DNA from: Bradyrhizobium roseum
GTDB lineage: Bacteria; Pseudomonadota; Alphaproteobacteria; Rhizobiales; Xanthobacteraceae
Direction: 5' to 3'
DNA: 64,000 bases
NCBI RefSeq assembly: GCF_030413175.1
Contig: NZ_CP129212.1
Location: 124,001-188,000 of the forward strand
Both the position numbers and the translations under genes were made by a program. Below, one piece after another: positions 51,687 through 61,766 of the stretch (its first letter is position 1; the number at the start of each line of letters is the position of its first letter). The notes beneath the pieces were generated by a model, which searched no databases, was not told the DNA's origin, and was given only the letters and a program-made list of their open reading frames with translations.

Positions 51687-51702
51687 CAGAACAGAAATAG
51701 AC

Positions 51703-52338
51703 ATGGCGCTGCATCGTCAACTCACCGGCCGCCTCGTGATCGCGACGCACAATCCCGGCAAGCTCGCCGAGATGCGGGAATTGCTGGCGCCGCACGGCGT
51801 CGAGGCGGTGTCGGCGGGCGAACTCGGGTTGGGCGAACCGGAGGAGACCGGCGACACGTTTCGCGCCAATGCGGCGATCAAGGCGATTGCCGCGGCGAAT
51901 GCGGCGCAGCTTCCCGCTTTCGCCGACGATTCCGGCCTCGTGGTCGATGCGCTGGACGGCGCGCCCGGCATCTATTCGGCGCGCTGGGCCGGGGAGACCA
52001 AGGACTTCATGGCGGCGATGACGCGCATCGAGCGACTGCTGCAGGAACGCGGCGCCACCACGCCGGACAAGCGTAAGGCGCATTTCGTCTCGGCGCTGTG
52101 CGTCGCCTGGCCCGACGGCCATGTCGAGGAGGTCGAGGCCCGCGCCGATGGAACTTTGGTCTGGCCGCCGCGTGGCACCGCCGGTTTCGGCTATGATCCG
52201 GCGTTCCTGCCCGACGGGCACGACCGGACGTTTGGCGAGATGACCTCGATCGAAAAACACGGCCTGCCGCCGCTCGGGCTCGGCCTGTCGCACCGGGCGC
52301 GCGCCTTCGTCAAACTGGCGGAGATCTGCCTTGGCTAG
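51703..52338 (+). CDS. rdgB: Non-canonical purine NTP pyrophosphatase RdgB
   Basis: This 211-residue Ham1-family enzyme hydrolyses dITP and XTP. The N-terminal [17 protein letters not shown], the catalytic [20 protein letters not shown] and [19 protein letters not shown] are intact. The ATG at 51703 was chosen because the preceding frame is the palindromic repeat. The stop overlaps the hemW start. Confidence 0.96.
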   Translation: MALHRQLTGRLVIATHNPGKLAEMRELLAPHGVEAVSAGELGLGEPEETGDTFRANAAIKAIAAANAAQLPAFADDSGLVVDALDGAPGIYSARWAGETKDFMAAMTRIERLLQERGATTPDKRKAHFVSALCVAWPDGHVEEVEARADGTLVWPPRGTAGFGYDPAFLPDGHDRTFGEMTSIEKHGLPPLGLGLSHRARAFVKLAEICLG

Positions 52339-53488
52339 CAGCAAGCGCGAAGCCTTCGGCGTCTACGTGCACTGGCCATTCTGCCTGTCGAAATGCCCGT
52401 ACTGCGATTTCAACAGCCACGTTCGCCACGCACCGATCGACGAGGAACGATTTATCCGCGCGTTCGCGCGCGAGATCGAAACCACAGCGGCGCGTGCGCC
52501 TGATCGGACCGTCACGTCGATCTTCCTCGGCGGCGGCACGCCGTCGCTGATGCAGCCGCAAACCGTCGGCGCCATCCTGGATTCGATCGGCAAGCATTGG
52601 CGCGTCGCCGGCAATGTCGAGGTCACGTTGGAGGCCAATCCAACCAGCGTCGAAGCAACCAGGTTTCGCGGCTATCGCACCGCCGGCGTGAACCGTGTGT
52701 CACTCGGCGTGCAGGCGCTCGACGACGCCTCGCTGAAAGCGCTGGGACGCTTGCACACCGCGCGCGAAGCGCTGGACGCGGTCGCGATCGCGCGCTCGGC
52801 GTTCGACCGCTACTCGTTCGACCTGATCTACGCCCGCCCCGACCAGACGCCGCAGATGTGGGCCGACGAATTGAAGCTCGCGATTTCGGAAGCCGCCGAA
52901 CATCTGTCGCTCTACCAGCTCACGATCGAGGAAGGCACGCCCTTCTTCGGCCTGCACGCGGCGGGCAAACTGAAAACCCCGGACGAGGCGGTGGCCCGCG
53001 CGCTCTACGATGTGACGCAGGACGTCTGCGCGCATCACGGCCTGCCGGCCTACGAGATTTCCAACCACGCCCGACCGGGCGCCGAATGCCAGCACAATCT
53101 GGTCTACTGGCGCGGCGACGAATATGCCGGCATCGGCCCGGGCGCGCATGGCCGCCTCGACATCGATGGCGTCAGGCATGCGCTCGCAACCGAGAAACGT
53201 CCCGAGGCGTGGCTGATGCGCGTCGAGGCCAATGGCCACGGCGTCGTGACCGACGACGACCTCAACAGCGAAGAGCGCGCCGACGAATTTCTGCTGATGG
53301 GATTGCGGCTTGCCGAAGGCATCGATCCCGATCGATATGCGGCGCTGTCCGGCCGCACGCTCGACCCGGGCCGGATCGCCGTGCTGCGCGAAGAAGGCGC
53401 CATCGTCGTCGACGCCGACGGCAGGCTGCGCGTAACGAAGGATGGTTTTCCGGTGCTCGATGCGGTGGTCGCCGATCTAGCGGCATAG
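52331..53488 (+). CDS. hemW: Radical SAM protein HemW (coproporphyrinogen III oxidase-like)
   Basis: This 385-residue radical-SAM protein has the cluster motif CLSKCPYC (CxxxCxxC), GGGTPSLM and [12 protein letters not shown]. HemW proteins lack a CPO-specific residue set and deliver heme rather than oxidise coproporphyrinogen. The start is TTG, overlapping the rdgB stop by eight bases. Translation is probably coupled. Confidence 0.92.
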   Translation: MASSKREAFGVYVHWPFCLSKCPYCDFNSHVRHAPIDEERFIRAFAREIETTAARAPDRTVTSIFLGGGTPSLMQPQTVGAILDSIGKHWRVAGNVEVTLEANPTSVEATRFRGYRTAGVNRVSLGVQALDDASLKALGRLHTAREALDAVAIARSAFDRYSFDLIYARPDQTPQMWADELKLAISEAAEHLSLYQLTIEEGTPFFGLHAAGKLKTPDEAVARALYDVTQDVCAHHGLPAYEISNHARPGAECQHNLVYWRGDEYAGIGPGAHGRLDIDGVRHALATEKRPEAWLMRVEANGHGVVTDDDLNSEERADEFLLMGLRLAEGIDPDRYAALSGRTLDPGRIAVLREEGAIVVDADGRLRVTKDGFPVLDAVVADLAA

Positions 53489-53492
53489 CGTG

Positions 53493-53516
53493 TCGTTCCT
53501 GCGAACGCAGGAGCGA
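53493..53516. terminator. Hairpin between converging hemW and LpoA-like genes
   Basis: TCGTTCCTGC and GCAGGAGCGA pair with one mismatch around GAAC. It lies between the hemW stop and the end of the opposite gene. AAAATT follows but there is no long T-run. Confidence 0.5.
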
Positions 53517-53522
53517 CGAAAA

Positions 53523-54731
53523 TTACGCCCCAAAACTCTTCGGCGATCCCGCCACCGGCGTGGCGCCGCCGCTGGCAACCCGCATCACGGCCAGTCCGCG
53601 CTCATTGGTGCCGTCGGAGCGGAAGCGAAACAGGCCGTCGATGCCGGCAAAGCCTGACGGGTTGGTCAGCGTCTCCGGCGCAAAGCGTTGCGGGCCCTGC
53701 TTCGACAGCGCGGCGACCAATGCCACCGCATCATAGGCCAGGGTGGCAGTGCGCACCGGGTCGGTGCCGAACCTGGTGCGGTAACGGCCGGAGAAGGCGA
53801 TGAAGCCCGTTGCGTCCGGCGCGGCATAGAGCCCGCCCTGCAGCACGGCGCTTGCATAGACGCGCGGATGGTCCCATAGGCCGGTGCCGAGCAGCTGGAT
53901 GTTGCGCAAATTCGCGCCCGCCGCGGTCAACGCATCCGCCGTCGCCACCACCGATTCGCCGTCGTCGGCGATGAACAGCGCATCCGCAGAACCCAGCGAC
54001 TGCGCCACCGTCCGCGCTGCCGCGGCGCGATCGGAGGCGTATTTCTCGAAGGCGACGATGCGCCCCTTGCGGCCGGCCGCCTGCTTGAACGCGGCCTCCA
54101 CCACGTTGCCATAGGCGTTGTCCGGCAGCAGCGCGGCGAATGATTTCTTGCCGATGCTGGCGGAGTAATCGACGATCCGGTTGACGTCGGACTCGGGCAG
54201 GAAACTCAACAGATAGACGCCACGGCCCGCGACGCTGGAATCGGTCGAGAACGCGATCACCGGAATACTGCGGGCGCGCGTCAGTTGCGCGGTCGCCGGC
54301 ACCGAGGCCGCGAACAGCGGACCCAGAATGATTTCCGCGCCCTCGCCGAGCGCCTGCTGGGTGACCTGCTGGGCGCCTTGCGGGCTGCCGCCGTCATCCT
54401 TGATCAGAAGCTGGATGTTCGGATTCTGGAATTCCGCCAGCGCCATCTCGGCGGCGTTCTTCATCGATTGCGCGGCGACGCCGGCATTGCCGGCGGCCGA
54501 CAGCGGCAGGATCAGGCCGACCTTGACCTTGCCGTCGCCGACCGCGAGCGGCTGCTGCTGCGGACCGGCCGGTCCCTCGGGCGCGGAAGGGCCGAACGGG
54601 TTGGAAACCTGGCCGCCGGAGCAGGCGCCGAGCAGCGGGGCGCCGATAATAAGACCGACCGCCGCACGGCGGGTCGGTCCCGATCGCCCGGGACCTTGCG
54701 GTCCAGGCTTGCCATTGAGCGGGCCTACCAT
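53523..54731 (-). CDS. Penicillin-binding protein activator, LpoA-like lipoprotein
   Basis: This 402-residue lipoprotein (lipobox LLGAC, near residue 37, after an Arg-rich N-terminus) has the type I periplasmic-binding fold of Leu/Ile/Val-binding proteins (VKVGLILPLSAAGNAG, GPLFAASVPATAQL, SRYRTRF-like end). In gammaproteobacteria LpoA, encoded next to rsmI and yraN, activates PBP1A; the same neighbours occur here, so that role is inferred. A substrate-binding role is the alternative. Confidence 0.83.
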   Translation of the reverse strand: MVGPLNGKPGPQGPGRSGPTRRAAVGLIIGAPLLGACSGGQVSNPFGPSAPEGPAGPQQQPLAVGDGKVKVGLILPLSAAGNAGVAAQSMKNAAEMALAEFQNPNIQLLIKDDGGSPQGAQQVTQQALGEGAEIILGPLFAASVPATAQLTRARSIPVIAFSTDSSVAGRGVYLLSFLPESDVNRIVDYSASIGKKSFAALLPDNAYGNVVEAAFKQAAGRKGRIVAFEKYASDRAAAARTVAQSLGSADALFIADDGESVVATADALTAAGANLRNIQLLGTGLWDHPRVYASAVLQGGLYAAPDATGFIAFSGRYRTRFGTDPVRTATLAYDAVALVAALSKQGPQRFAPETLTNPSGFAGIDGLFRFRSDGTNERGLAVMRVASGGATPVAGSPKSFGA

Positions 54732-54952
54732 CTTGTCTCTTCTCTTGACCGACCGCCGTCGACCAGGATCCCGGCATACGGAGCCAAGGCACCTGAACCG
54801 CTACTCAACCCGTGCGGAATTCAGCATATTGTCCAGAATTAGTTAACCAAAACAAAAGGATTACGACCCCGCCCGAAACTCCGGGGAACTTCAAATCGTG
54901 CCGGCATCCGACTGATATGGCGCTTGCACGAAGACTTCTTTAGATTGCCACT

Positions 54953-55906
54953 ATGCGCGCAAAACCCAGTTCCAACTACGGGTCTGATACCGAACCGGGT
55001 TCGGCCAACAGGACTTTTTTGATCGGCGGCCACGTCCTGAATGCCCCGAAGCCGGTTCCCGGGCTCTATCTGGTGGCAACCCCGATCGGTCATCTCGGCG
55101 ACATCACCCTTCGCGCGCTGGAGACGCTGGCCGGCGTCGACATCATCGCCTGCGAGGACACCCGCATCACCCGCCGCCTGACCGAGCGCTATGCGATCTC
55201 GGCCGAACTGAAGCCCTATCACGAGCACAACGCGGCGATGGCGCGGCCCAAAATCCTGGAGAAGCTGGCCCAGGGTGCCTCGATCGCGCTGGTATCGGAT
55301 GCCGGCACGCCCCTGATATCGGATCCCGGCTTCAAGCTGGTGCGTGAGGTCTGTGCCGCCGGCCACGCCGTGATCGCGGTGCCCGGCGCGTCCTCGGTGC
55401 TGGCCGCGCTCTCGGTCGCGGCACTGCCGACCGACCGGTTTTTCTTCGAGGGATTTTTGCCGCCCAGGCAAGTCGCGCGGCGGACGCGGCTGGCGGAGCT
55501 CGCCCGGATCGATGCGACGCTCGTGATGTTCGAATCCGGCAACCGCGTGCAGGAAACACTGGCCGATCTCGCCGAGACCATGGCCGGCCGCGACGCCGCG
55601 ATCTGCCGCGAACTGACGAAGCTGCACGAAGAGATCACGCGCGCGCCGATATCCGAGCTGGCGAACGCCGCCGGCACGCTGGAAACCCGCGGCGAGTTCG
55701 TGCTCGTGGTCGGCCCGCCGCGCGCGGATGCCAATGTCATGACGCAGCACGACCTCGACGACCTGCTGCGCGCATCGCTATCACGCGACAGCGTCAAGGA
55801 CAGCGTGGCGCATGCGGTCGAGCTTTCGGGCCGGCCGCGCCGCGAGGTCTATGCCCGGGCGCTGGAGCTTGCGAAAGAAACCAGAGGCGGCGATGGCGAA
55901 GACTGA
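54953..55906 (+). CDS. rsmI: 16S rRNA (cytidine-1402-2'-O)-methyltransferase
   Basis: This 317-residue tetrapyrrole-methylase-fold enzyme 2'-O-methylates C1402 in the decoding site. [27 protein letters not shown] and [15 protein letters not shown] are diagnostic. A non-conserved N-terminus of about 35 residues precedes the core. It is divergent from the LpoA-like gene and overlaps yraN by 14 bases. Confidence 0.95.
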   Translation: MRAKPSSNYGSDTEPGSANRTFLIGGHVLNAPKPVPGLYLVATPIGHLGDITLRALETLAGVDIIACEDTRITRRLTERYAISAELKPYHEHNAAMARPKILEKLAQGASIALVSDAGTPLISDPGFKLVREVCAAGHAVIAVPGASSVLAALSVAALPTDRFFFEGFLPPRQVARRTRLAELARIDATLVMFESGNRVQETLADLAETMAGRDAAICRELTKLHEEITRAPISELANAAGTLETRGEFVLVVGPPRADANVMTQHDLDDLLRASLSRDSVKDSVAHAVELSGRPRREVYARALELAKETRGGDGED

Positions 55907-56306
55907 CGGCGCCACGCCGCCCGAAACGCCCGCCAGGATGGCCGCGCCGGAGCGGGTCGCGGCCTTCCGTACCGGACTTTCGGCCGAAAGCAAGGCTGCC
56001 GCCTATCTGATGGCGAAGGGCTACCGCATTCTCGCCAAGCGCTTTCGCACCCGCTATGGCGAAATCGACCTGGTGGCGCGGAAGCGCAACCTGGTCGCCT
56101 TTATCGAGGTTAAGGCGCGCCCCAGCCTCGATGAGGCCGCCTATGCCGTGACGCCGCGCCAGCAGCGGCGCATCATCGACGCCGCGCAAGCGTGGCTGAT
56201 GGCGCATCCCGAGCATGCCGAATTTGAGCTGCGATTCGACGCGATCCTGATTGCGCCGCGACGCCTGCCACGCCATGTGTTAGCGGCCTTCGACGCCAGC
56301 ACTTGA
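55893..56306 (+). CDS. UPF0102 (YraN) family protein
   Basis: This 137-residue nuclease-fold protein has the UPF0102 pattern: [17 protein letters not shown], then EIDLVARK and FIEVKAR (the Glu-x-Lys active-site-like motif of endonucleases). It has no known function. The ATG at 55893 lies inside rsmI. gshB follows, a common arrangement. Confidence 0.9.
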   Translation: MAKTDGATPPETPARMAAPERVAAFRTGLSAESKAAAYLMAKGYRILAKRFRTRYGEIDLVARKRNLVAFIEVKARPSLDEAAYAVTPRQQRRIIDAAQAWLMAHPEHAEFELRFDAILIAPRRLPRHVLAAFDAST

Positions 56307-56334
56307 AGAACCCTCCAGAGACCCGGACCTTTCC

Positions 56335-57282
56335 ATGAAACTCAATGTCGCCGTCCAGATGGACCCCATCGCGCGCATCAACATCCGCGGCGATTCCACC
56401 TTCGCGCTGCTGCTCGAAGCGCAGAAGCGCGGCCACAGCCTGTCTTATTACACCCCGGACAAGCTGTCGTTGCGCGGCGAGGAACTGGTAGCCCCCGTGC
56501 AGCATCTCACCGTGCGCGACGAGGTCGGCGATCATTTCACGCTCGGCGAAGCGAAGCGCGAGCCGCTGCAGGCGTTTGACGTCATCCTGCTGCGGCAGGA
56601 TCCACCCTTCGATCTCGCCTACATCACCTCGACGCATTTTCTCGAACGCATCCATCCCAAGACGCTGGTCGTGAACAACCCGGCTTCGGTGCGCAACGCG
56701 CCGGAAAAACTGTTCGTGATGAACTTTCCGCAGTTGATGCCGCCGACGCTGATCTCGCGCGATCTCGACGAGATCAATTCCTTCCGCGACGAACACGGTG
56801 CCGTCGTCATGAAGCCGCTGCATGGCCATGGCGGCGCGGCGGTGTTCCGCGTGATGCCGCAGGACATGAATTTCGGCTCGCTGTTCGACATGTTCTCGGT
56901 GACGTTCCGCGAACCCTGGGTGATCCAGCGCTTCCTTCCCGAGGTCAAGCACGGCGACAAGCGCATCATCCTGGTCGACGGCGAGTTCGCAGGCGCGGTC
57001 AACCGGGTGCCTGCGCCCGACGACCTCCGCTCCAACATGGTGCGCGGCGGCGCCGCCCAGGCCACCGACCTCTCCCCACGCGAGCGGGAAATATGCGCCA
57101 CGCTCGGCCCCGCGCTGCGCGAGCGCGGCCTGCTGTTCGTCGGCATCGACGTGATCGACGGCCATCTCACCGAGATCAACGTGACCTCGCCGACCGGCAT
57201 CCGCGCGATCCAGCGTCTGAACGGCCCCGACGTTGCCGGGAAGGTCTGGGATACCATCGAGGCCAAGCGCTCCGGGAAATAG
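56335..57282 (+). CDS. gshB: Glutathione synthetase
   Basis: This 315-residue ATP-grasp enzyme joins gamma-glutamylcysteine and glycine. It begins [51 protein letters not shown] and [19 protein letters not shown] are typical. The length is normal. It is the last gene of the rsmI-yraN-gshB group. Confidence 0.97.
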   Translation: MKLNVAVQMDPIARINIRGDSTFALLLEAQKRGHSLSYYTPDKLSLRGEELVAPVQHLTVRDEVGDHFTLGEAKREPLQAFDVILLRQDPPFDLAYITSTHFLERIHPKTLVVNNPASVRNAPEKLFVMNFPQLMPPTLISRDLDEINSFRDEHGAVVMKPLHGHGGAAVFRVMPQDMNFGSLFDMFSVTFREPWVIQRFLPEVKHGDKRIILVDGEFAGAVNRVPAPDDLRSNMVRGGAAQATDLSPREREICATLGPALRERGLLFVGIDVIDGHLTEINVTSPTGIRAIQRLNGPDVAGKVWDTIEAKRSGK

Positions 57283-57482
57283 GCTTCCGCTCACGTTCAA
57301 GCAGACCTGGACGAGAACGACGGCCGCCGCAGTCCCGCGGCGCGGCGGGCCGTTGTGACGTCGAGGAACGCTATTGCCGGACCATTCAGTATTCCACCAT
57401 CATGCAGCCATTCTTTGGACAAGAATGGACGCTGTGCAGGCGGGTGTCCTGCCGCTGCATCTGGAAGGTCATATACGGAGAA

Positions 57483-58352
57483 ATGGCAGCACCAATGAAC
57501 TCCACGCCTCCGGGTGAAACACCGCGCGATGCATCGGCCGACAAAGCCGACGAAAAGCTCGCGCATGCCCACGAACAGATCGTGAAAGCAGATGAGCAGC
57601 TCACGCGCCTGAGCGAGCAGCTTGCGAAGCTGGAGCGCAACGATGCGCGTCCGTCACCCGCTGAACCAGCTCCGCAACAAACGCCCCCGCTGCCAGCCGC
57701 TTCGTCGTCTCCGGTAGAGCCGTCAGCGCCCGCACCATCAATCACGCCGTCACCGGCAGCCGTGCCATCGCCACCCGCAAAGCCGGCGCTTCGCGTCCCC
57801 GCCGGCGTGCTGCTGGTGGCGGCGGCCATCATTGTCGCAGCCCTCGTTTTCCAGCTGACCTATGAAGGCGGGGCGCACCCTCCACCGCAGCTCGCGTCAG
57901 CATCATCCTCGCCGGCAGAAAGCCCACCGCAACCCGCCGTATCTTCAGTTCAAGTGGCCGCAGCGGAAATCGCGTCGGCGACACCGCCACAGCCGATCGT
58001 TCTGACGCAGGCTGCGCCGAAAGATGCTGCGCCGGCAGCATCCGCGACAGCTCCCGACCAAGCCCAGTTGCTGCAAACGATCGCGCGCGACCTGACGAAA
58101 CTGGAAAAAGATCTCGAACAGCTCAAGGCCACGCAGCAGCAGATCGCCAATGACAATTCGAAAGCCATCGGCGAACTCAGGGCGAGCCAGGAAGAGATGA
58201 AGCGCGCGCTCGCAAAGGTTTCCGAGCAGAGCCCGCCCAGAACATCGCAGGCTGCGGCACCGCCGGCGCCTGTCGTGCGTCGGCCCGCGCGTCCGCCGCA
58301 GGCGCGACCTCGGGTCCGCTATCCCCAGGAGTGGATGTACGACGACTGGTAG
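57483..58352 (+). CDS. Single-pass membrane protein with coiled coils
   Basis: The preferred product has 289 residues. The N-terminus has a heptad-like segment (about 20-50, AHEQIVKADEQLTRLSEQLA). A Pro/Ser/Ala-rich stretch follows, then one membrane helix (about 106-125). A C-terminal part holds a second coiled coil (about 200-245, LTKLEKDLEQLKATQQQIA) and an Arg/Pro-rich end. A type II membrane topology is likely. No family is recognised. An ATG at 57495 is an alternative start. Confidence 0.72.
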   Translation: MAAPMNSTPPGETPRDASADKADEKLAHAHEQIVKADEQLTRLSEQLAKLERNDARPSPAEPAPQQTPPLPAASSSPVEPSAPAPSITPSPAAVPSPPAKPALRVPAGVLLVAAAIIVAALVFQLTYEGGAHPPPQLASASSSPAESPPQPAVSSVQVAAAEIASATPPQPIVLTQAAPKDAAPAASATAPDQAQLLQTIARDLTKLEKDLEQLKATQQQIANDNSKAIGELRASQEEMKRALAKVSEQSPPRTSQAAAPPAPVVRRPARPPQARPRVRYPQEWMYDDW

Positions 58353-58536
58353 CCGTCGCCGCGCGGCGCGTGACATCAAAAGGACGCACCGCGAACCGGC
58401 ACTGCATCTGCCACTTCACTCGCATCACTCCTCTCATCCCACTTGCCAATTTCGGGAAGCGGGCGCAGCCTGTAGTCACGGATGAATCTGTCCGGGCAGC
58501 GAACCTGCAGTTAGAAAAAATGGTGGAGGAAGACGT

Positions 58537-59520
58537 ATGACGACGAATCTTTCGCGACGGTCATTGCTTGCGCTCGGCGCGGGGCTAGGTGCGGGTATCG
58601 GCGCTTCGACGATGCTCGGCGGCAGCGCGCTGGCAAAGGCGCCGAAACTCGGCACGCAGACGCCTTATTGGCACCGCTTCGTCCTCGGCGACGCCGAAGT
58701 GACCGTGGTCTCCGACGGCACGTTGCCGCTCGGGCCTCCCAAGGGCACCTTCGTCGGCGTGCCCGATGAAGAAGTGCGGAAGATGCTCTCCGACAACTTC
58801 CTCAGTCCCGACAATGTTGTGCTCGAACAAAACTCGCCGATCGTGAACAATGGCGACAAGCTGATCCTGTTCGACACCGGCATGGGCACGTCGAAAGCCT
58901 TCGGGCCGACCACGGGCCGCCAGCAGAAGAGCATGGCGGAAGCCGGGATCAAGCCCGGCGATATCGACGCCGTGGTGTGCTCGCACGCCCATATCGATCA
59001 CATCGGCGGCCTCGTCGGCGCCGACGACAAGCCGTTGTTTCCCAACGCGCAGGTCTACATCACCCAGAGCGACTTCGAGTTCTGGACCGATGAAGGCAAG
59101 CTCGGCAGTCCGTTGAAGGATTTCGTGATTCACGCTCGCAAGAACTTGCTGCCGGTGCGCGACCGCATCGTGTTCATCAAGGACGGCCAGGAATTCCTGC
59201 CCGGCGTGCAGGCGATCGCCGCGCCCGGCCATACCGTGGGCCACACCATCTTCATGGTGAGCTCCGCCGGCAAATCCTTTGCCTTCCTCGGCGACCTCAC
59301 GCACCATCCCGTGCTGCTCCTGGAAAAGCCGCGGATGCAGTTCTCCTACGACAGCGATCCAAAGCAGGCAGCGGACACCCGGGTGAGGCTGCTCGACACG
59401 ATCGCGGCCAACAAGACCCCGGTCATGTCCTATCACTTCGCCTGGCCGGGCTATGGCCACATCGCCAAGACCAGCGAGGGATTCCATTACTATCCCCAGG
59501 CGATGAAGATGGAGCTCTGA
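58537..59520 (+). CDS. Exported metallo-beta-lactamase-fold hydrolase
   Basis: This 327-residue protein has a twin-arginine signal (MTTNLSRRSLLALGAGLG). The metal-binding motif is SHAHIDHIGG (H150, H152, D154, H155), followed by APGHTVGHTIF, GDLTHH and a late His in GYGHIAK. It binds two metals by family analogy. The substrate is unknown; related enzymes include lactonases and quorum-quenching hydrolases. GGAGGAAGACGT precedes the ATG. Confidence 0.85.
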   Translation: MTTNLSRRSLLALGAGLGAGIGASTMLGGSALAKAPKLGTQTPYWHRFVLGDAEVTVVSDGTLPLGPPKGTFVGVPDEEVRKMLSDNFLSPDNVVLEQNSPIVNNGDKLILFDTGMGTSKAFGPTTGRQQKSMAEAGIKPGDIDAVVCSHAHIDHIGGLVGADDKPLFPNAQVYITQSDFEFWTDEGKLGSPLKDFVIHARKNLLPVRDRIVFIKDGQEFLPGVQAIAAPGHTVGHTIFMVSSAGKSFAFLGDLTHHPVLLLEKPRMQFSYDSDPKQAADTRVRLLDTIAANKTPVMSYHFAWPGYGHIAKTSEGFHYYPQAMKMEL

Positions 59521-59650
59521 GGGGAAGCGACGCCCGGGGCCGGTCGACAGGGTCGGCCCCGACACTCCCTTCCCGCGTTAGGAATCGAACGCCCGGTCGC
59601 GTAAGTCTTGATCAGCGAATCACCCCTGCGCACGATCCGGGAGAAGGCCA

Positions 59651-59962
59651 TTGACCGATCAACCGCCCACCAGGCCGCCCGACCTCATCTATGAAGACAC
59701 CGGGGCCGCGGCTTCGGTGGTCTATTTCGACATCGTCGGCGCCTACGGCACCATGAACGGCGCGGTCGAGGTCGAACTGGCTACCCGCATTCTGGTGCCG
59801 AAGCCGGACGGGTCGACGGAGGTGAAATTCATCTCCTCCGCCCGCATCCGCTGCAGCGCGACCGCCGCCGCCAATCTGCGCAATGGCCTCGATGCCGCGT
59901 TGAAGATGCTGGAGCAACCGCAAGACAGCCCAGCGGCGATCGCGGCGGGGAAGCTGAACTGA
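59651..59962 (+). CDS. Small conserved-looking protein of unknown function
   Basis: This 103-residue protein has no signal peptide. It has a beta-rich centre (VVYFDIVGAYGTMNGAVEVE, TEVKFISSARIRCSATAAAN) and a helical C-terminus. I do not recognise a family. The start is TTG at 59651, preceded by GGGAGAAGG. It stands between the exported hydrolase and the ComM ATPase. Confidence 0.65.
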   Translation: MTDQPPTRPPDLIYEDTGAAASVVYFDIVGAYGTMNGAVEVELATRILVPKPDGSTEVKFISSARIRCSATAAANLRNGLDAALKMLEQPQDSPAAIAAGKLN

Positions 59963-60155
59963 ACAGCGGCCCTTGATTCCGCGACTTTTTCGGTAACGTG
60001 CGAGGGCGCTTTCGTCGACGACGGAAAGCAGCCAGGAGTTGTCTCGCCGACCGCCGTTGCCGGGCAGAAACCGAAGCCTGCCGTCCTGTTCCCTAAATGT
60101 TCTTGACTTGCCCCACGGTTCCCCGCTACCTTCGATTGAGGAACGAGGAATAGGC

Positions 60156-61694
60156 ATGGTCGCGCGGGTTTCCACCGTCGCCTTTGAGGGGATCGAGGCA
60201 CGCGCCGTCGATGTGCAGGTGCAGGTCGCGCCCGGCCTGCCCGCGTTTTCGATCGTCGGCCTGCCGGACAAGGCGGTCTCCGAGGCGCGCGAGCGGGTGC
60301 GTTCGGCGCTGATCGCCTCGGGGTTGGCGCTGCCGGCGCGGCGGATCACCGTCAACCTCGCACCGGCCGACCTGCCGAAGGAAGGCAGTCATTACGATCT
60401 GCCGATCGCGCTCGGCCTGATGGCCGCGATCGGTGCCATTCCTCCGGATGCGCTCAACGGCTTTACCGTGCTCGGCGAACTCGGCCTCGACGGCTCAATC
60501 GCAGCCGTCGCGGGCGTCCTGCCAGCGGCGATCGGCGCCAATGCGCGCGAGGAAGGCCTGATCTGTCCGGCGGCGTGCGGCACGGAAGCCGCCTGGGCCA
60601 GCCCCGATATCCAGATCATCGCGGCCAAATCGCTGATCCAGATCGCCAACCATTTTAAAGGCACCCAGGTGCTGTCGCGTCCGCAGCCGAAAGTGCACGA
60701 GGCCGAGGCGACGCATCTCGATTTGCGGGACATCAAGGGCCAGGAGAGCGCCAAACGCGCGCTCGAAATCGCCGCCGCCGGCGGACATCATCTGCTGATG
60801 ATCGGCTCGCCCGGCGCCGGGAAATCGATGCTGGCGGCGCGGCTGCCCTCGATCCTGCCGCCGCTATCGCCGTCCGAACTTCTTGAAGTGTCGATGATCG
60901 CCTCCGTCGCCGGCGAAATTCGCGACGGCGCCTTGACCGCGCGGCGGCCTTTTCGGGCACCCCATCATTCCGCCAGCATGGCCGCGCTGACCGGCGGCGG
61001 CGCGCGCGCAAGACCCGGCGAGATTTCGCTCTCGCATCAAGGCGTACTGTTCCTCGACGAATTGCCCGAGTTCGATCCGCGCGTGCTGGATTCGCTGCGT
61101 CAGCCGCTGGAGAACGGCGAGGTCTCGGTGAGCCGCGCCAATCACCGCGTCACCTACCCTGCCCGTTTCATGCTGGTCGCGGCGATGAACCCTTGCCGCT
61201 GCGGTCGTGCGTATGAGCCCGGCTATTCCTGCAAGCGCGCGCCGGTCGACCGCTGTACTGCGGACTATCAGATGCGCATCTCCGGCCCGCTGATGGACCG
61301 CATCGACCTGCGTATCGAGGTACCCGCGGTGACCGCCGCCGACCTGATCCTGCCGCCGCCGTCCGAAGGCTCCGCGGAAGTCGCCGCCCGCGTCGCAGCC
61401 GCCCGCGACTTGCAACTCGCGCGCTATGCGGCGGCCGGCATGCCGCATGTCCGCACCAATGCCGAAGCGCCCGCCTCGCTGCTGGAGAGCATCGCGCAGC
61501 CGGATGCGCAGGGCCAAAAGCTGCTGCGCGACGCCGCCGAAACCATGAAGCTGACCGCGCGCGGATATCACCGCGTGCTCCGCGTCGCGCGCACGCTGGC
61601 CGACCTCGACGGCGCGGAAAAGATCGGTCGGCTGCATCTGGCGGAGGCGCTGTCCTATCGCGCGCTTGCTGAAGATCTGCGGCGTGCGGCATAG
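60156..61694 (+). CDS. YifB/ComM-family Mg-chelatase-like AAA+ ATPase
   Basis: This 512-residue protein has an N-terminal Lon-protease-like domain (VARVSTVAFEGIEARAVDVQ). An AAA+ Mg-chelatase core follows, with Walker A GSPGAGKSML, Walker B VLFLDELPEF and a sensor Arg. A C-terminal Mg_chelatase_C domain completes it. ComM is a branch-migration helicase in natural transformation. GAGGAATAGGC precedes the ATG. Confidence 0.93.
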   Translation: MVARVSTVAFEGIEARAVDVQVQVAPGLPAFSIVGLPDKAVSEARERVRSALIASGLALPARRITVNLAPADLPKEGSHYDLPIALGLMAAIGAIPPDALNGFTVLGELGLDGSIAAVAGVLPAAIGANAREEGLICPAACGTEAAWASPDIQIIAAKSLIQIANHFKGTQVLSRPQPKVHEAEATHLDLRDIKGQESAKRALEIAAAGGHHLLMIGSPGAGKSMLAARLPSILPPLSPSELLEVSMIASVAGEIRDGALTARRPFRAPHHSASMAALTGGGARARPGEISLSHQGVLFLDELPEFDPRVLDSLRQPLENGEVSVSRANHRVTYPARFMLVAAMNPCRCGRAYEPGYSCKRAPVDRCTADYQMRISGPLMDRIDLRIEVPAVTAADLILPPPSEGSAEVAARVAAARDLQLARYAAAGMPHVRTNAEAPASLLESIAQPDAQGQKLLRDAAETMKLTARGYHRVLRVARTLADLDGAEKIGRLHLAEALSYRALAEDLRRAA

Positions 61695-61766
61695 CTGCAG
61701 GGCTCGAATGGCGTAAAGCAGAAGCCCGCGTCAGGTTGCCGATCGCTGCAACGAGCAGAGCGCAGG

